7,950 bases of DNA, from positions 1-7,950 of the forward strand of contig JAHWJF010000024.1 in assembly GCA_019348515.1 (NCBI GenBank), in the 5' to 3' direction. Positions 5,594 to 7,950 of this stretch are shown piece after piece; the first letter of the stretch is position 1; every line of letters starts with the position of its first letter. The notes under the pieces were generated by a model. The model made no database searches and was not told the DNA's origin. It saw only the letters and a list, made by a program, of their open reading frames with translations. The translations under genes and the position numbers were made by a program. This DNA comes from Chloroflexota bacterium. Lineage in GTDB: Bacteria; Chloroflexota; Chloroflexia; Thermomicrobiales; UBA6265.

Positions 5594-5623
5594 AGTGTAC
5601 CACCGCGTTGACCTTTCAGTCAA
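5594..5623 (-). promoter_or_regulatory. Promoter of the infC operon
   Basis: On the minus strand TTGACT (5623-5618) and TACACT (5599-5594) are separated by 18 bp. They match the sigma-70 -35 hexamer at 5 of 6 and the -10 hexamer at 4 of 6 positions. This gives a leader of about 90 bases before the infC ATT. The -35 lies inside an inverted repeat, TTGAC-(6)-GTCAA, at 5608-5623, which could be a regulator site. Confidence 0.65.
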
Positions 5624-5812
5624 TCGTTATGTGGCGTGCCGACGCCGTTTTTCCCTGGCAATGCCGCCGTCGCGAGCAAAGAGCGGAGGTTACTCAGCGG
5701 TTGGATGTGGCGCGCTCAAGACTGTACGGGCATCGCGTCGGTCCGCCCGGCTGGAGCATCCTGGCAACCGTCGTCAACGTACCCTGAGGTATTGGAGGAC
5801 GCCCCGGGGAGC
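5624..5812. other. Spacer upstream of the infC promoter, no gene seen
   Basis: Between the infC promoter and the insertion sequence I find no supported coding frame, tRNA or strong hairpin. thrS, the gene often found before infC in other bacteria, is absent here. The insertion sequence may have separated the operon from its original upstream neighbour. Confidence 0.4.
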
Positions 5813-5830
5813 CAGGGCAATCGCATCTTA
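5813..5830 (+). repeat. Left terminal inverted repeat of the ISAs1-family element
   Basis: CAGGGCAATCGCATCTTA matches the reverse complement of 6724-6741 at 17 of 18 positions. The CAGGG tip is usual for this IS family. The TTA at 5828-5830 is the complement of the ancestral transposase stop TAA. Confidence 0.9.
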
Positions 5831-6647
5831 GAGACCGAGGACGCGGCGCAGAATAGGTGTGGTCCCAGCCGGCCTTGAGGTGCTTGGCCCTGACGCCCAT
5901 CTTCGCCGTCGTCTCCTGGCGCAAGAGATTGAGCGCCAGACGGCGCAGGACCGCCAGATTCTGATCGGCCTGACCGTGGCGCACCCGACGCTCGTCCGCA
6001 CGAAAGGCGATGTCCAGGACCCAGCGCAGGCTGTTCTCGATCCCCTAATGCCCGCGCACCGCGGTCCCAAGGATGGCTGCCTCACCAGGCAGGCTGCTGA
6101 GGGAGTACCGCCCCTCGTGGCTGCTCGTGGCGACGATGCAGCCGGAGAGGGCCAGCAGAGGCAGCAACTCGGGGATGGCCGTGATCTCATTGGCGTCGTC
6201 CGCCACCACCACCTGGCCCAGTGCCAGGCGGTTGGCGTTGGCCCAGGCACTGACCAGGGTGAGCGCGTTCTTGCCGGTGGGTCGGTCATGGGAACGGCGC
6301 AACTGCTTGCCATCGACGGCCACGACTTCTCCTACCGTCAGCCGGGCTGTCGCCGCCACCCAGGAGCGGACCCCCGCCTCGAACTGCTTCGGATCAAGCG
6401 CGGCGAAGACGCGCCCAAAGGTATCGTGCGACGGGATACCGCCCGGCAGCCCCAAAAAGGTGCGCAACCAGTCATGTTTGGCGTTCCCGAACGCTTCGAC
6501 CTCGACCCAGCTCTCAGCACCACAAATCACGGCGCAGATCGCAATGGCGACGATATCGCGCAGCGCATGGCGCTTGGTGCGGTCGACCCGCAGGTTGTCC
6601 AGGCTCTGGAAGTGGTCGAGGAGACTGGGAGCGGGGGCGTCGGACAT
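5828..6647 (-). pseudogene. ISAs1-family transposase, broken by deletion, nonsense mutation and frameshift
   Basis: The intact part runs from ATG 6647 to an in-frame TAG at 6047-6045 (200 codons). It starts with the DDE_Tnp_1-associated domain (LLDHFQSLDNLRVDRTKRHALRDI, then SHDTFGRVFAALDPKQFEAGVRSWV) and holds the first catalytic Asp in VVAVDGKQLRRSH. After SGCIVA it jumps to SSHEGRYSLSSLPGEA, which in family members lies about 100 residues later; the second catalytic Asp (in the IDAMG motif) and the KGNQ region are therefore missing. TAG replaces the Trp of the family motif RGHWGIEN. The same frame then continues GIENSLRWVLDIAFRADERRVRHGQADQNLAVLRRLALNL and on to AGWDHTY. One extra T near 5851 shifts the true ending LRRVLGL to another frame, whose TAA is at 5830-5828. 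The enzyme cannot be active. Confidence 0.92.
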
Positions 6648-6723
6648 TGGAGTACCTCACGGGTCGAGCATCGGCACGAGCTGCCCACCCTCCAGAACCA
6701 CCCCGCGTCTTCTCAACCCCGGT

Positions 6724-6741
6724 TTAGATGCGATTGCCCTG
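6724..6741 (-). repeat. Right terminal inverted repeat of the ISAs1-family element
   Basis: TTAGATGCGATTGCCCTG is the reverse complement of the left repeat with one mismatch. It lies 77 bp upstream of the transposase ATG. The adjoining sequence CCCTGACCT is tandemly duplicated (6737-6754), so the exact outer edge could be debated by a few bases. Confidence 0.9.
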
Positions 6742-6763
6742 ACCTCCCTGACCTCCGTCCCTG

Positions 6764-6792
6764 TTGACAGCACCCACCGCCCGGCATACGCT
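6764..6792 (+). promoter_or_regulatory. Promoter of the LacI-family regulator
   Basis: TTGACA at 6764-6769 is a perfect -35 hexamer, 17 bp before TACGCT at 6787-6792 (3 of 6 to the -10 consensus). The predicted transcription start near 6799 falls inside the operator-like palindrome. It lies just outside the insertion sequence and does not depend on it. Confidence 0.65.
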
Positions 6793-6793
6793 A

Positions 6794-6807
6794 CTAAAGC
6801 GTTTTAG
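6794..6807. promoter_or_regulatory. LacI-family operator, probable autoregulation site
   Basis: CTAAAGCGTTTTAG is a 14-bp palindrome with 6 of 7 symmetric pairs, centred on CG. A central CG flanked by A/T arms is the standard operator form of this regulator family, whose hinge-helix Leu inserts at the central step. It covers the predicted start of transcription, so binding would block the regulator's own promoter. That the encoded protein is the ligand is inference from position. Confidence 0.65.
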
Positions 6808-6825
6808 AAAGCATGGGACTGCCCT

Positions 6826-7866
6826 GTGAGCGAGCAGCAAGCGACAATGCGTTCCGTCGCGGTCGCGGCCGGGGTGTCGATGTCCACGGTCTCCAACGTC
6901 CTCAGCGGCCGGCACGAGCAGATGGCCGTCGAGACGCGCGAGCGCGTGCTGGCCGCCGTCGCTTCCCTCGATTACCAGCCGAATCATGCCGCCCGCAGCC
7001 TCGTGACGAAACGGACCGCCACCATCGGGTTGATCATGAGCGAGGTGACCAACTCCCTCTATCCCCCGGTCACCGTCGGCGCCGAGGCGGCGTGCCGCCG
7101 GTCGGGATACGGCCTCCTGCTGGCCAACGCCGACGATGCCGACAGTGAGCGCCGCGGGGTCGATCTCATGCGCGCCAAACGCGTCGACGCGCTCGTCGTC
7201 TTTGCGGTCTCGCTGCTCGATGCCGACAACCAGCATCTCTACGCGGCCCAGGCCGCGGGGATGCCGGTGGTGGCCATCAACCGTCACCTGCCGGTCGATG
7301 CTCCCCTCTCCGCGGTCTGGTTCGATCACACCTCGGGCGGGCGCATCGCCACTCAGCACCTGGTGGATCTGGGCCACCGCCGCATCGGCCATATCGCCGG
7401 GCCGGCCAACAGGATGACCGGCGTCCATCGCCGCCAGGGCTATGAAGCGGCGCTCACGGCGGCCGGGATTCCCCGGCATCCAACTCTGGTCGCGGTGGGG
7501 GACTACTCCTTCGCCAGTGGCGAGCGGCTCATGCTGCAACTGTGGCGGGAGCGGCCGACCGCGGTCTTTGTCGCCGGTGATGCGATGGCGCTTGGCGCGT
7601 TGCGCGCGCTGTCCCGGCTCGGCGTCCGTGTCCCGGACGATCTCTCACTGGTCGCGTTCGGCAATCCCGACCTCGTCCGGTATGCAACTCCGGCCATCAC
7701 CACGGTCGACTTGCCGGTGGCGATGGCGGGGCGGGTTGCCGTCGAGTTGGCGCTGCGGCGCATGCAGCGCCCGGAGGAAAAGGAGGTACGCCTGCTGGAT
7801 ACATCACTGCTGATCCGCGAGACGACGGCCCCACCACGGAGGGGGAAGGGGATAGGACGAGGGTGA
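6826..7866 (+). CDS. LacI-family transcriptional regulator
   Basis: This is a sugar- or metabolite-responsive repressor type, 346 residues. The helix-turn-helix is MRSVAVAAGVSMSTVSNVLSG (8-28). The hinge is YQPNHAARSL (50-59), with L59 as the minor-groove residue. The periplasmic-binding-protein-like effector domain starts at TATIGLIMSEVTNSLYPP and includes VDLMRAKRVDALVVF, LVDLGHRRIGHIAG, RRQGYEAALTAAGI, PTAVFVAGDAMALGALRAL, DLSLVAFGNPDL and ITTVDLPVAMAGRVAVELALRRM. The start is taken as GTG 6826; its ribosome binding site is weak (GGGA) and ATG 6847, just before the HTH, is the alternative. The last ten residues (PPRRGKGIGRG) come from purine-rich intergenic-like sequence and may be a recent run-on. 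The effector is unknown; a following gene starts 76 bp downstream and may be a target. Confidence 0.93.
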   Translation: MSEQQATMRSVAVAAGVSMSTVSNVLSGRHEQMAVETRERVLAAVASLDYQPNHAARSLVTKRTATIGLIMSEVTNSLYPPVTVGAEAACRRSGYGLLLANADDADSERRGVDLMRAKRVDALVVFAVSLLDADNQHLYAAQAAGMPVVAINRHLPVDAPLSAVWFDHTSGGRIATQHLVDLGHRRIGHIAGPANRMTGVHRRQGYEAALTAAGIPRHPTLVAVGDYSFASGERLMLQLWRERPTAVFVAGDAMALGALRALSRLGVRVPDDLSLVAFGNPDLVRYATPAITTVDLPVAMAGRVAVELALRRMQRPEEKEVRLLDTSLLIRETTAPPRRGKGIGRG

Positions 7867-7879
7867 TAGGGTGAGGGAT

Positions 7880-7924
7880 GACTCCTCGACTCCTCGACTC
7901 CTCGACTTCTCGACGACTCGACTC
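7880..7924 (+). repeat. 8-bp tandem repeat between the regulator and the next gene
   Basis: The unit GACTCCTC occurs three times exactly, then as GACTTCTC, GACGACTC and a partial GACTC, giving about 5.6 units. It fills most of the 76-bp spacer. A preceding purine-rich stretch (7842-7879) is also loosely repetitive (GGGATAGG, GGGTGATAGGGTGAGGG). The sequence type is prone to slippage; no function can be assigned. Confidence 0.85.
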
Positions 7925-7942
7925 ATTGCAAAGGAGCGTGAC

Positions 7943-7950
7943 ATGGGCGT
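7943..7950 (+). CDS. Start of the next gene, product unknown
   Basis: ATG at 7943 follows AAGGAG (7931-7936) with an ideal 6-base gap, a stronger ribosome binding site than that of the regulator gene. Only Met-Gly and part of a third codon are visible, so no function can be stated. A gene following a LacI-family regulator on the same strand is often part of a sugar uptake or catabolic cluster, but that is expectation only. Confidence 0.6.

Larger units (their letters stand above)
5813..6741 (-). mobile_element. Decayed ISAs1-family insertion sequence
   Basis: The element is bounded by terminal inverted repeats CAGGGCAATCGCATCTTA (left) and, reverse-complemented, CAGGGCAATCGCATCTAA (right), 17 of 18 matching. 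It carries a single disrupted transposase gene on the minus strand whose ancestral stop falls inside the left repeat. The length is 929 bp; intact ISAs1 members are roughly 1.2-1.4 kb, so about 0.3 kb is missing, in line with the gap in the transposase. I see no target-site duplication: the left flank ends CGGGGAGC and the right begins ACCTCCCT. This fits an old insertion or one with rearranged flanks. It sits between the infC operon and the LacI-family gene, transcribed away from the latter. Confidence 0.9.

Noticed and set aside
5202..5831. Plus-strand frame of 209 codons across infC and its upstream region
   Set aside because: It runs antisense through the conserved IF3 N-domain and promoter; no ribosome binding site or family features.
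5805..6750. Target-site duplication flanking the insertion sequence
   Set aside because: The bases next to the two inverted repeats (CGGGGAGC and ACCTCCCT) do not match as direct repeats.
5859..6767. Plus-strand frame of 302 codons across the insertion sequence
   Set aside because: It is antisense to the transposase relict, whose minus-strand motifs, end positions and inverted repeats are clear.
6724..7539. Minus-strand frame of 271 codons over the LacI-family gene
   Set aside because: The plus-strand gene has complete family motifs with promoter and operator; the antisense product is typical high-GC shadow sequence.
7880..7924. CRISPR-like array
   Set aside because: The units are 8 bp and contiguous with no spacers; it is a simple tandem repeat.

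Overview
The window is GC-rich bacterial chromosomal DNA. It has short intergenic spacers, several GTG starts, TTGACA-type promoters and purine-rich ribosome binding sites. The protein sequences and some G/C-run intergenic repeats suggest a Chloroflexota bacterium of the Thermomicrobia/Sphaerobacter type. That placement is an impression from sequence style, not the result of a search.

Layout: (1) 2-202, plus strand, the tail of a hydroxypyruvate-isomerase-like sugar isomerase. (2) 317-1342, plus, plsX (phosphate acyltransferase, phospholipid synthesis), preceded by a spacer holding a near-perfect 19-bp palindrome. (3) 1343-1657, a less GC-rich spacer with a possible decayed minus-strand reading frame. 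(4) 1658-2506, plus, a class I SAM-dependent methyltransferase. (5) A convergent spacer with a strong hairpin terminator, then on the minus strand an HU-type nucleoid protein gene (2768-3052). (6) 3234-5498, minus, a translation operon read infC - rpmI - rplT - TrmH-family RNA methyltransferase. It has a good promoter at 5594-5623 and a terminator-like hairpin at 3209-3224. (7) 5813-6741, a decayed ISAs1-family insertion sequence with 17/18 matching terminal inverted repeats. (8) 6826-7866, plus, a LacI-family regulator with its own promoter and an operator-like palindrome over the predicted transcription start. (9) An 8-bp tandem repeat, then the first codons of another plus-strand gene at 7943.

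The core of the window is the translation operon. IF3 appears to start at the rare codon ATT after a GGAGG ribosome binding site, which fits the known IF3 self-regulation. The infC frame stays open far past the normal IF3 end and overlaps rpmI by 155 bases. The rpmI-rplT spacer is almost entirely back-to-back hairpins with a competing pairing, a good candidate for control of L20 synthesis. The methyltransferase behind rplT starts on a GTG that shares a base with the rplT stop, and its predicted N-terminus is built from a repetitive G/C-run cassette.

I see no CRISPR array, tRNA, rRNA, defence system or prophage. The regulatory architecture of infC-rpmI-rplT is the best candidate for something not well described.
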